Source: Corallococcus praedator
GTDB lineage: Bacteria; Myxococcota; Myxococcia; Myxococcales; Myxococcaceae
Assembly: GCF_003612125.1 (NCBI RefSeq)
Contig: NZ_RAWI01000013.1
Coordinates: forward strand, 1-57,568
Direction: 5' to 3'
DNA length: 57,568 bases
Shown here: piece after piece, positions 1 through 7,897 of the stretch
Layout of the letters: every line of letters begins with the position of its first letter
Numbering within the stretch: position 1 is the stretch's first letter
Translations under genes and position numbers: made by a program
Notes under the pieces: model-generated
Seen by the model: the letters and a program-made list of their open reading frames with translations, nothing else
What the model was told of the DNA's origin: nothing
The model's database searches: none

Positions 1-656
1 AGCACCACCTCCGCCACGCGCGCGGCGGTGAGCGCCTCCGACAGCTCCGCGGTGACGTGCTGCAGCCGCGAGAGCCTGCCCGCCGCCACCTCCGCCGCCT
101 GACGGGCCTGCCGCTCCGCCGCGTACGCCCGCGCCACGTCCAGCGCCATCGCCGCCCGGTCCGCCAGCTCCTGCAACAGCAGCTGCTCTCCGGGGTCGAA
201 CGGCTCGAACGGTTCGCTGGTCCGGGGCTCCGGCGCGTCCCGCCACACCGTCAGCGTCCCCATCGCTCGCCCGCGCGCCCGCAGGGGCAGCACCAGCACC
301 GCCTCCACCCGCTGCGCCTCGCCCGTGTCCAGCACCTCCGCCGCCACGCCCTCGTCCGCGCGCATCCGCTGGGAGATGAGCGCCTGGAAGCGCACCCGGG
401 ACTCCGGCGCCGATGACGCCGACGCCACCGTGCGCAGCCACAGCCCGTCCTCCGAGAGCAGCCGCAGCGCGCACGCGGTCCCCAACAGCGGCACCACCAG
501 CCCGCACAGCCGCTCCATCACCGCGGGAGGCTCCAGCGATGCATCCGCCAACACCCTGGAGGCCTCGGCCAGAAGCGCCAGCCGCTCCTCGATCTCCGGG
601 GCATGCGCCCCGAAATGCCGCGCCTCGCCCAGCCTGCTGGTCGCCACCATCGTCAT
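1..656 (-). CDS. GAF-domain sensor protein, N-terminal part (runs off the window start)
   Basis: This frame stays open from an ATG at 656 to the window edge, so only about 218 N-terminal residues are visible. The translation begins MTMVATSRLGEARHFGAH. A helical segment (about residues 20-45) leads into a GAF-like domain (about 45-190) with LVVPLLGTACALRLL, a VLVLPLRARGRAMGTLTVW strand and a final QLLLQELADRAAMALD helix. A coiled-coil-like helix follows, which in this family usually connects to a PAS or histidine-kinase module. GAF domains bind small ligands or act as dimerisation sensors. The kinase part is not visible, so histidine kinase is inferred only from the typical architecture. It is divergent from kup, with 218 bp between the two starts. 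Confidence 0.65.
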   Translation of the reverse strand, partial: MTMVATSRLGEARHFGAHAPEIEERLALLAEASRVLADASLEPPAVMERLCGLVVPLLGTACALRLLSEDGLWLRTVASASSAPESRVRFQALISQRMRADEGVAAEVLDTGEAQRVEAVLVLPLRARGRAMGTLTVWRDAPEPRTSEPFEPFDPGEQLLLQELADRAAMALDVARAYAAERQARQAAEVAAGRLSRLQHVTAELSEALTAARVAEVV

Positions 657-874
657 GCCATCCCCCCGCTGCCCCTCCATGGAACCACGTTCGCCCTCTG
701 CACGCAGTGCGTCCCGGGTCCCGCCATCCCCGCTTTCACGGATGCAGGACACCCAAACCCCGGAACCGTTGGTGGACCGCACGCGCCTCGTTCCCGGGAG
801 CGGCGCCCTGGGGGGCAAGGGGGGCGGTGCCCACATGGGAACACCCGGCGGTGCTTGGAAAGCAGAGGAGGGAC

Positions 875-2833
875 GTGGCCACGGTTGCGGCGGCCCGGGG
901 TTCGGCTAAAGCGGGGGCCGTGAACGCACCCTCGGATTCAACGGCCCCCTCCTCGGAGGGGCCGGATTCCCCCAAACGCATCGCGATGCTGGCGCTGGGC
1001 GCGGTAGGCATCGTCTACGGAGACATCGGCACCAGCCCGCTGTACGCCCTGCGCGAGTGCTTCACCGGCACGCACGGCGTCACCCCGACGCCGGCCAACG
1101 TGCTGGGCGTGCTGTCGCTCATCGTCTGGTCGCTCATCATCATCGTGTCGGTGAAGTACCTCATCTTCGTGATGCGCGCGGACAACCGGGGCGAGGGCGG
1201 CATCCTGGCGCTGATGGCCCTGGCCATGCAGCGCCCCCGAGGCCAGTCGCACCGCGCGCGGCCCCTGCTCATCACCCTGGGCCTGTTCGGCGCGGCGCTC
1301 ATCTACGGCGACGGGGTCATCACCCCGGCCATCTCCGTGCTCAGCGCGGTGGAGGGCCTGAGCGTGGCCACCCCCGTCTTCGAGCCGTACGTCATCCCCA
1401 TCTCGCTCGTCATCCTGGCGCTGCTGTTCCTGGTGCAGCGCAAGGGCACGGCCGGCATCGGCGCGGTGTTCGGTCCCCTGATGTGCGTGTGGTTCCTGGT
1501 GCTGGCGGTGCTGGGCGTGAAGGAGCTCATCCACAACCCCGCGGTGCTCTGGTCGCTGTCGCCCGTGCACGCCGTGACCTTCTTCATGGACAACGGGTGG
1601 CACGGCTTCCTGGTGCTGGGCGCCGTCATCCTGGTGGTGACGGGCGGCGAGGCGCTCTACGCGGACATGGGCCACTTCGGCGCGGGGCCCATCCGGCGCG
1701 CCTGGTTCATGCTGGTGCTGCCGTCGCTGGTGCTCAACTACCTGGGACAGGGCGCGCTGCTCTTGCGCCACGCGGAGGCCGCCCGCAACCCCTTCTTCCT
1801 GCTGGCTCCTGACTGGGCGCTGTACCCGCTCGTCGCCCTGTCCACCGCCGCCGCCGTGATTGCCTCGCAGGCCCTCATCTCCGGCTCCTTCTCCACCACC
1901 CGGCAGGCGATGCAGCTGGGCTACTGCCCGCGCATGGAGGTGGTGCACACGTCCGCGGAGGAGATGGGGCAGATCTACCTGCCCGGCCTCAACAGCGCGC
2001 TGCTGGTGGGCGTGGTGGCGCTGGTGCTGGGCTTCGGCTCCTCCAGCCGGCTGGCGGCCGCGTACGGCATCGCGGTGACGACGACCATGGGCATCACCAC
2101 GATGCTCGCCTACGTGGTGGCCCGCGAGCGCTGGGGCGTCCGCCGCGCCGTGGCGCTGCCCATCGCGGGGCTGTTCATGCTGGTGGACCTGGCCTTCTTC
2201 GGCGCCAACGCCACGAAGATCGTCGACGGCGGCTGGTTCCCGCTGCTGCTCGCCGTCTGCATCTTCACCCTGATGACCACGTGGAAGCGGGGGCGCGACA
2301 TCCTCGCGGCCAAGCTGCGCGCGTCGAGCATCAGCCTCAAGGACCTGCTGGGCAGCTTCGGGGACCACCCGCCGGTGCGCGTGCCCGGCACCGCCATCTT
2401 CATGACGGGCAACCCGGAGGGCACCCCGCCCGCGCTCCTGCACAACCTCAAGCACAACAAGGTGCTGCACGAGCAGGTGGTGCTGCTCACCATCATCTCC
2501 GAGGAGATTCCCCACGTGGTGGGCGCCGAGCGCGTGGAGGTGGAGCCCCTGGAGCAGGGCTTCGTGCGCGTCATCGCCCGCTACGGCTTCATGGAGAACC
2601 CCAGCATCCCGGACATCCTCAAGCGCTGCCGGGAGAAGGGCCTCCAGTTCCAGCTCATGGGCACCAGCTTCTTCCTGGGACGCGAGACCCTCATCCCCAC
2701 CAAGAAGCGCGCCATGGCCGGCTGGCGCGAGGCCCTCTTCTCCTGGATGAGCCGCAACGCCCGCAGCGCCACCGCCTACTTCCGCATCCCGCCCAACCGC
2801 GTGGTGGAGCTGGGCAGCCAGGTGGAGCTGTAG
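875..2833 (+). CDS. kup: Kup-type low-affinity potassium transporter
   Basis: Predicted inner-membrane K+/H+ symporter of the KUP/HAK/KT family. The family signature GAVGIVYGDIGTSPLYALRE lies near the N-terminus, followed by FVMRADNRGEGGILAL, IYGDGVITPAISVLSAVEG and GGEALYADMGHFG. About twelve hydrophobic segments extend to residue 470, and a soluble C-terminal domain closes the protein. I chose the GTG at 875 because GAGGAGG lies just upstream, although the 3-4 nt spacing is short. GTG 920 and ATG 986 are alternatives. A start at 875 gives 652 aa, against about 620 for E. coli Kup. The longer upstream frame is read-through of non-coding sequence. A hairpin follows the stop codon. Identity is secure; the exact start is not. 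Confidence 0.93.
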   Translation: MATVAAARGSAKAGAVNAPSDSTAPSSEGPDSPKRIAMLALGAVGIVYGDIGTSPLYALRECFTGTHGVTPTPANVLGVLSLIVWSLIIIVSVKYLIFVMRADNRGEGGILALMALAMQRPRGQSHRARPLLITLGLFGAALIYGDGVITPAISVLSAVEGLSVATPVFEPYVIPISLVILALLFLVQRKGTAGIGAVFGPLMCVWFLVLAVLGVKELIHNPAVLWSLSPVHAVTFFMDNGWHGFLVLGAVILVVTGGEALYADMGHFGAGPIRRAWFMLVLPSLVLNYLGQGALLLRHAEAARNPFFLLAPDWALYPLVALSTAAAVIASQALISGSFSTTRQAMQLGYCPRMEVVHTSAEEMGQIYLPGLNSALLVGVVALVLGFGSSSRLAAAYGIAVTTTMGITTMLAYVVARERWGVRRAVALPIAGLFMLVDLAFFGANATKIVDGGWFPLLLAVCIFTLMTTWKRGRDILAAKLRASSISLKDLLGSFGDHPPVRVPGTAIFMTGNPEGTPPALLHNLKHNKVLHEQVVLLTIISEEIPHVVGAERVEVEPLEQGFVRVIARYGFMENPSIPDILKRCREKGLQFQLMGTSFFLGRETLIPTKKRAMAGWREALFSWMSRNARSATAYFRIPPNRVVELGSQVEL

Positions 2834-3252
2834 GCCGGCGCCAGGATTTCCGGCGCCCCGGAACCTGACGCACGAGGACTTCACCCCGCGAAAAGAGAAT
2901 CTTCTCACTCTTCACGCGGGGTCATTTCTTTGTTCCGAACACCTTTCGAGGTACAAGCCCCTGGAATCATTGGGATTTCAGGGGTTGCCCTGGGGTCGGA
3001 ACGACCCTTCAGTGGCCGACAGTGGGGTCCAACCAGGGCTTTACGCAGGCGCTCGGCTGCTTCATCTTGCACCGCCGACGTCTACGAATTCCGGTTTGGA
3101 TAAAAAAATACGGTAGGGCAGCAACACTTTGGCCGATGAATCGAGAATCTTTTCGCGGGGCAGAAATAATCCTGTCCCGGCGTACGAGAACTTGGTTACC
3201 CTGCGGCCAGGTGTCCCCCGACACCCGGCGTCTGAAACGAGGTCAGCCTTCC
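2834..3252. other. 419-bp non-coding region with inverted repeats, between kup and the hotdog gene
   Basis: No convincing gene is present. From left to right it holds the hairpin at 2883-2922, an imperfect inverted repeat CCCCTGGAA (2958-2966)/TTTCAGGGG (2976-2984), an AT-rich patch at 3085-3110, and TCTTTTCGCGGGG (3148-3160), which is an exact reverse complement of 2884-2896. A weak sigma-54-like match follows, with GG at 3194-3195 and GC at 3206-3207 (10-nt spacing), and then a small stem GGTGTC/GACACC at 3210-3225 just before the hotdog start. The repeats suggest regulation, but no regulator can be named from the sequence. Confidence 0.5.
2883..2922 (+). terminator. Hairpin downstream of kup, probable terminator
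   Basis: ACCCCGCG (2883-2890) pairs perfectly with CGCGGGGT (2915-2922). An inner stem GAGAA/TTCTC lies at 2895-2906. The sequence just after the hairpin is CATTTCTTTG, which is T-rich but not a clean T-tract. It sits 50 bp past the kup stop codon, so termination is the simplest role. The left arm recurs in inverted orientation at 3148-3160. Confidence 0.5.
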
Positions 3253-4266
3253 ATGCTCCAGGCCATCGCCCCTGCCTCCATGTCCTCCTCGGTTTCCGCC
3301 GTGAAGTCCGTCATGCCGTGGGCCGAGCGCCCGCTGATGCCCCTGTCGGAGGCGGCGCCGTACACGGTGCTGAGCGCGCAGGAGCTGTACCCGCGAATCT
3401 GCGTGCGTGATCCGTACTTCGCGCTCAAGGACGTGACGGTGCTGCCGGGTGAGGTGGTGGCTCGGGTGCCGGTGCAGATGGACCCCGACGCGCAGGCGAT
3501 GCCGATTGGACTGGGCGAGGCGGGCCGTCACCTGGCCATCCTGGGCTCCTGTGCCTCCGCGCTGGTGGCGCCCAAGGACGGGCAGCACTTCTACCTGGCG
3601 AGCGCCGCGCGCGGTCAGTGGCTGTCGTCGCAGCCGCAGGAGCGCACCACGGACCTGCTGTGGGCGCTGGCGCAGGCGGAGTACACGGGCAAGCGCACCT
3701 GCACGGCGCGCACGCTGCTCTCCGCGTCGGACGGCACGCCGCTGTTCCGGCTGGAGGTGGACTACAACGTGCTGTCCGCCGCCGCCTTCACCCGCCTGTT
3801 CGGTCAGGCGAAGCTGGAGATGCGCGCCGCCCCCCGCCCCGCGGACAACGTGCAGCGCACCCCGGAGGAGTGGGCGAAGCTGCGGCAGAACCCGTACAGC
3901 AAGCCGCTGGAGCTGTCGGACTGGCGGATGGACGGGGACACCCTGCGCTCGTCGCTGGTCGTCACGACGGAGCTGTGCAAGGGCCACTTCGCGATGCACC
4001 CGGTGATGCCGGTGGCCGTCGTCGCGGGCGGGATGACGCGCATGGCGACCACGCTGGGCCGCTCGCTGGAGCAGTGCGACACCGCCCGCTTCGTGGCGAA
4101 GGACGTGAAGCTGTCCGCGGACAGCCTGGCCTACGCGGGGCAGACGGTGGTGTTCGGCTCACGCCGCACCAGGGTGCGCGGCGCGGACCACACGTTCGAG
4201 TGCTTCGCGTCCGTCGGCGAGCGCGTCGTCGCGCAGCTGGATGTGACCTTCACCCGCGTCGACTGA
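3253..4266 (+). CDS. Hotdog-fold (FabA/FabZ-like) protein
   Basis: A 337-aa protein that reads as two hotdog-type halves. The C-terminal half carries GHFAMHPVMPVAVVAGGM around residue 245, which resembles the H-F-P-x-x-P-V-M-P-G active-site loop of FabA/FabZ dehydratases. The N-terminal half has the strand pattern of thioesterase-like hotdogs. A dehydration or thioester reaction on acyl carriers is therefore plausible, but the substrate is unknown and the catalytic acid is not obvious. No signal peptide is seen, so it should be cytoplasmic. I chose ATG 3253 because the protein-like composition begins there; the open frame extends upstream to 3022 but reads as non-coding. The start has only a weak Shine-Dalgarno (GAGG about 12 nt upstream). 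Confidence 0.6.
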   Translation: MLQAIAPASMSSSVSAVKSVMPWAERPLMPLSEAAPYTVLSAQELYPRICVRDPYFALKDVTVLPGEVVARVPVQMDPDAQAMPIGLGEAGRHLAILGSCASALVAPKDGQHFYLASAARGQWLSSQPQERTTDLLWALAQAEYTGKRTCTARTLLSASDGTPLFRLEVDYNVLSAAAFTRLFGQAKLEMRAAPRPADNVQRTPEEWAKLRQNPYSKPLELSDWRMDGDTLRSSLVVTTELCKGHFAMHPVMPVAVVAGGMTRMATTLGRSLEQCDTARFVAKDVKLSADSLAYAGQTVVFGSRRTRVRGADHTFECFASVGERVVAQLDVTFTRVD

Positions 4267-4317
4267 AGCAGCGGCGACGCGGTGCGGGGAGCGGCGGGCG
4301 CGGGAGGACCGCGGCCC

Positions 4318-4899
4318 TCAGCTCCACTGGATGTCGTAGTCCACGCGGTCCAGGCCCTGCTGCTTCGCGGTGACGTTGCCCGTGAGCCCCAGGACCTTGA
4401 GCGAACCGGTGAGGATGCCCACGTGGTACGCGGGCGGCATCATGTCCCGGCGCATGCGCAGGGTGCCGGACTTGGTCCCCGTGGTGAGGTACTCGCGGTT
4501 GCCGTAGGACACCGCCGCGCTGTACGCCATCTGCGCGCCCGCGAAGAGCTTCTGCGGGTCGCCGCGGGAGATGATGCCGAAGATGAGCATCCCCGGCCCG
4601 GTGGAGTAGCGCGTGATGCTCACCTCGCCGCACGCCTGGAACACGGCCTCCGGTGAGCCCAGCTGGCCCTCCAGCAGGTCGGCCACGGTGTAGAGCAGCA
4701 AGAGCAGCTCCTTCGCCGGATACGAGCGCAGCTCCGCGTAGTCGTGGTCCAGCTCCCCTACGCGAACCTTCTCCATCCCGTTCGCGCCCGCGTGCTGCTG
4801 CACCAGGCTGAACACGGATTTGAAGATGAGCCCTCGGACCGAATCCCCGGACTGGAGGACGGCGATCCTGGCGGCGAGCTCGGTCTTGTCCGACGGCAT
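4318..4899 (-). CDS. DUF2378 (TIGR02265-type) myxobacterial paralogous-family protein
   Basis: A 193-aa protein matching the pattern I know for the myxobacterial DUF2378/TIGR02265 family: an N-terminal MPSDKTELAAR segment, a central LRSYPAKELLLLLYTVADLL helix, then RDMMPPAYHVGIL and a closing VDYDIQWS. Many paralogues occur per myxobacterial genome and their function is unknown. I use the ATG at 4899 because AAGGAG lies 9 nt upstream; a TTG three codons earlier also keeps the frame open. There is no signal peptide or membrane segment. Its 3' end faces the hotdog gene with 51 bp between stops. Confidence 0.8.
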   Translation of the reverse strand: MPSDKTELAARIAVLQSGDSVRGLIFKSVFSLVQQHAGANGMEKVRVGELDHDYAELRSYPAKELLLLLYTVADLLEGQLGSPEAVFQACGEVSITRYSTGPGMLIFGIISRGDPQKLFAGAQMAYSAAVSYGNREYLTTGTKSGTLRMRRDMMPPAYHVGILTGSLKVLGLTGNVTAKQQGLDRVDYDIQWS

Positions 4900-5107
4900 G
4901 ACTTCCAACTCCTTGCTTCCCGGTGGTGAGGAAGCGAACCCCAGCTTAACGGGACACTCCCGTCTGTCGACAAAGCACCTGCCCCGTGACTCCTACCCGG
5001 TGGGATTCCCCTGCACAACGCCGGGTGTCAGGGCGGACAGGACGACGTGGTGGGTCGGGTGCATCCCAGCCCGTCAAGCATGGGGAAGGAAACGCACGGG
5101 GGCGCCG

Positions 5108-5845
5108 TCAGCGCTCGTCGAGCAGCAGGGGCGCGAAGCCGGCGGCGTCGCATGAGGCGAGCACGTAGCGCACGCCGCCCCGGTCCCCGGTGAAGCCCGC
5201 GCTGATGCCGCCCGCGTGCAGGTGGCCGTAGACGCAGACCTTGGGCGCGAACGCTTCGATGGGGGCGCTGAACGCGGTGGGCCGCTCGTTGGCGTACACC
5301 GGCGGGAAGTGCACGGCGACGATGCGCGTGAGCGGCGTGGGACTGGCCTGCTCCTTCTTGCGCGCGTCCTCCAGCGACGTGGCCAGCCTTCGCGTCTCGC
5401 GCTCCACGTAGCCCGCGTCGGACGGCTCGTCGCCCATCTCCCCGCCGGGCATGGGCGGCGCTTCCGGCGCGGTCCACAGCCGCGTGCCGGCGATGACCCA
5501 CGGGCCCATCACCACCGCGTTGTTGTGGAGGAAGCCCTCCAGCGTGCGGAACGGCTCCAGCAGCTTGCGCAGCTTGGACGCGGAGTCACCCCACCAGTAG
5601 TCGTGGTTGCCGCGCACCAGCACCTTGCGTCCGGGCCGCGCGTCCAGCCACGCCAGGTCGTCCATCACCTCGTGCGCCCGCGTGGCCCAGGAGATGTCGC
5701 CCGCGACGATGACCACGTCCTCCGGCCGCACCCGTTCGTCCCACGCGCGTTGCAGCGGGAGCGGATGGTCCGTCCAACCGAAGCGGTGCATGTCCTTCTG
5801 CCGCGTGGAGGGCAGGTGTGTGTCGCCAATGCCGAAGAGCCGCAT
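5108..5845 (-). CDS. Calcineurin-like metallophosphoesterase
   Basis: A 245-aa cytoplasmic protein with the metal-binding motifs of the calcineurin-like superfamily in order: GDTHL near residue 7, GDISW near 49, GNHDYWWG near 79, VAVHFPP near 177 and YGHLHAGG near 210. Such enzymes use a dinuclear metal centre to hydrolyse phosphomonoesters or phosphodiesters. Nothing here points to a specific substrate. It starts at an ATG immediately before the motif-bearing first strand (MRLFGIGDTHL), so the start is secure. It is transcribed away from the amidase gene across a 431-bp spacer. Confidence 0.88.
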   Translation of the reverse strand: MRLFGIGDTHLPSTRQKDMHRFGWTDHPLPLQRAWDERVRPEDVVIVAGDISWATRAHEVMDDLAWLDARPGRKVLVRGNHDYWWGDSASKLRKLLEPFRTLEGFLHNNAVVMGPWVIAGTRLWTAPEAPPMPGGEMGDEPSDAGYVERETRRLATSLEDARKKEQASPTPLTRIVAVHFPPVYANERPTAFSAPIEAFAPKVCVYGHLHAGGISAGFTGDRGGVRYVLASCDAAGFAPLLLDER

Positions 5846-6276
5846 GATGCTGGCGTCATAGCGGATGGCCCGCCCCCGTGGTGGCCCTTCGCACCCGCCC
5901 TCCGCCCGGGCCCGCCGCCCGTGCGGTCCGCTCCTGTCCGAATTCCAACCTGATACAGGAAAAGATGTAACAAAACGTTACGTCGCGGATGTCCTGAAAC
6001 ACGTCAGTGCGACAAACATGCACCACTCGCACCGTCGGTCCGCATCCACGGGCCCTGGGATGTAGGCAATTCCATGATTTCAGGGGCTTGGAGTCAAGGG
6101 GTGTCGGACGGGGTTCGCGAGGGTGGTGCATGGATGTACCGGTCGCGGAAGAAAACTGGACGAAGGTGACGGGCCGGACGGGCTGGCACGCGTGGTGCTG
6201 TAGAAGTGACGTGGGCCTCTCCCGTGGAAATGCGGGGGTGGGTCATGGAGTCCTCCCCCGACTTTGGAGTTCCCTC
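5846..6276. other. 431-bp divergent intergenic region upstream of the amidase lipoprotein
   Basis: No gene is supported here. An AT-rich island at 5940-6010 contains GTAAC (5967-5971) and GTTAC (5977-5981) as a short dyad. At 6053-6060 and 6078-6085 is a spaced CCCTGGGA/TTTCAGGG pair, whose right arm sits in a GATTTCAGGGG element also found at 2974-2984. A sigma-54-type promoter follows at 6184-6199, leaving a leader of about 67 nt before the amidase ATG. The dyads could be upstream activator sites, which is inference. Confidence 0.5.
6184..6199 (+). promoter_or_regulatory. Sigma-54 (-24/-12) promoter of the amidase gene
   Basis: The sequence TGGCACGCGTGGTGCT matches the -24/-12 consensus TGGCAC-N5-TTGCW at all positions of the -24 box and four of five at the -12 box. 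The invariant GG (6185-6186) and GC (6197-6198) are exactly 10 nt apart, as sigma-54 requires. Transcription would begin near 6210. Activation would need an enhancer-binding protein, of which myxobacteria have many. Confidence 0.6.
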
Positions 6277-7896
6277 ATGTCAACGTTCCGCAATCCGTTC
6301 GCGGCGGCCGCCGCCGCCCTGGTGCTGTCCGCGTGTGGTCCTCAGGCGCAGCCCACGGAGCCCACCCCTTCCGAGACCGAGACGCCGTCGCAGCCGACGG
6401 ACACGGCCGGCAGCGCCCAGCCGCGTGAGTTGGATCCGCTGTTCGCGCAGGCCGCGCAGGAGTTCAACGTCCCGGCGGAGCTGCTCAAGGCGGTCTCCTA
6501 CACGGAGACGCGCTGGCAGATGGTGCGGGGCACGGAGGAGTTCCCGGGCCAGCAGCCCGCGTTCGGCCTGATGGCCCTGCGCGGCGCGGACCTGGAGCAG
6601 GGCGCGGCGCTGGCCGGCGTGTCGGCGGAAGCGGTGCGCACGGACGCGGCGGCGAACATCCGCGCGGGCGCGGCGCTGCTCTCCCAGTTCGCCACCGAGG
6701 CGAAGGTGGAGCGCGGGGACCTGGGCGCGTGGGCGTCCGTGGTGGCGCGGCTGAGCGGCATCAGCAACGTGGAGGCGCAGGCGGAGCACGTGCACAAGGG
6801 CGTGTACGCGGTCATCAACGAGGGCGCGGTGGCGCTCAACACGGACGGCTCCGTGGCCGCCACGCTGGAGCCCGTGAAGGTGGAGGCGAAGTTCGAGCGC
6901 CCCCAGGTCCGCGCGATGGCGGCGGGGCCGAACTACGCGGCGTCCATCTGGCGTCCGGCGCCCAGCAGCAACTACGGCGCGCGCACGTCGGGCGCGGCGG
7001 GCGACCCGTCGATGATCATCATCCACACGTGTGAAGGCAGCTACTCCTCGTGCTGGAGCTGGCTCACCAACAGCGCGTCGGGCGTGAGCGCGCACTACGT
7101 GGTGAACGAGAGCGGCAGCGAAGTGTCCCAGCTGGTGAACGAGGCCAACCGCGCCTTCCACATCGGCGCGACGTACGACTGCTCGCTCAACAGCAGCAAG
7201 GAGTGCTGGCTCAACGGCACGCAGTCCAACCACTTCACCATCGGCATCGAGCACGGCGGCTTCGCCAGCCAGACCAGCTTCCCGGCCGGTCAGATTGACG
7301 CGTCCGCCAAGCTGTCGTGCGACATCGCGCGCGACAACGCCATCCTGAAGGACAGCTACCACATCGTGGCGCACGGCAAGCTGCAGCCCGCGACGCGCAC
7401 GGACCCGGGTCCCAACTGGCCGTGGTCGTCCTACCTGAGCAAGATCAACAGCTACTGCGGCACCACGACGCCCACCGGGCAGATCATCATCGACAGCAAC
7501 AGCGCCAACAACGACGCGGCCCAGGCGCGCTTCGAGCTGACGGGCACGTGGACCGCGGGCACCAGCGCCGGCTACTACGGCAGCGGCTACTACTACGCGG
7601 CCACGGAGGCCATCTCCGAGCCGGCGACGTTCTGGTTCTACCTGCCCACCGCGCAGACGCGCACGGTGGACGCGTGGTGGGTGGCGGGCACGAACCGCTC
7701 CTCCGCTGCGGCGTTCATCTCCTTCAACGCGGCCGGCACCAACCTGGGCACGGCGACCGTGAACCAGCAGGCCAACGGCGGCCAGTGGGTGCAGCTGGGC
7801 TCGTATAGCTTCACCGCCGGCTGGAACAAGGTGCAGCTGAGCCGCTGGCAGGCCGCGGGCTCGGTGGTCATCGCCGACGCCGTCCGGGTGCGCTGA
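6277..7896 (+). CDS. N-acetylmuramoyl-L-alanine amidase lipoprotein with SLT-like and golvesin-like domains
   Basis: A 539-aa lipoprotein starting at ATG 6277; the signal peptide ends in LVLSAC with Cys20. After a Pro/Thr/Glu-rich linker, residues about 48-135 resemble a lytic transglycosylase fold (FNVPAELLKAVSYTETRW, candidate acid Glu77, then FGLMALRGA). Residues about 240-385 form an Amidase_2 domain: His250 in IIIHT, a VAHGK histidine and the RTDPGPNW Asp are the expected zinc ligands. Residues 402-539 resemble golvesin C-terminal-like carbohydrate-binding modules (FELTGTWTAG, GYYGSGYYYA, VQLSRW). It should cleave the amide between muramic acid and the stem peptide at the outer membrane or outside. 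The preceding sigma-54 promoter suggests developmental or stress control. Confidence 0.85.
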   Translation: MSTFRNPFAAAAAALVLSACGPQAQPTEPTPSETETPSQPTDTAGSAQPRELDPLFAQAAQEFNVPAELLKAVSYTETRWQMVRGTEEFPGQQPAFGLMALRGADLEQGAALAGVSAEAVRTDAAANIRAGAALLSQFATEAKVERGDLGAWASVVARLSGISNVEAQAEHVHKGVYAVINEGAVALNTDGSVAATLEPVKVEAKFERPQVRAMAAGPNYAASIWRPAPSSNYGARTSGAAGDPSMIIIHTCEGSYSSCWSWLTNSASGVSAHYVVNESGSEVSQLVNEANRAFHIGATYDCSLNSSKECWLNGTQSNHFTIGIEHGGFASQTSFPAGQIDASAKLSCDIARDNAILKDSYHIVAHGKLQPATRTDPGPNWPWSSYLSKINSYCGTTTPTGQIIIDSNSANNDAAQARFELTGTWTAGTSAGYYGSGYYYAATEAISEPATFWFYLPTAQTRTVDAWWVAGTNRSSAAAFISFNAAGTNLGTATVNQQANGGQWVQLGSYSFTAGWNKVQLSRWQAAGSVVIADAVRVR

Positions 7897-7897
7897 G

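Noticed and set aside
57-923. Plus-strand frames across the GAF gene
   Set aside because: Their translations are Arg/Ala/Pro/His-rich shadows, while the minus strand gives a coherent GAF domain from ATG 656.
938-2908. Very long minus-strand ORF (656 aa) across kup
   Set aside because: It is antisense to a clear Kup protein and its translation is His/Arg/Gln/Gly-rich with no domain. Extreme GC at third positions removes stops on the opposite strand. The same reasoning removes the long antisense frames at 8192-11065, 21420-24173, 29341-32334 and 46580-50137.
3022-3252. Upstream start of the hotdog gene at 3022
   Set aside because: The extra 77 residues are not protein-like and overlap the AT-rich, repeat-bearing spacer. 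The ATG at 3253 fits the fold better.
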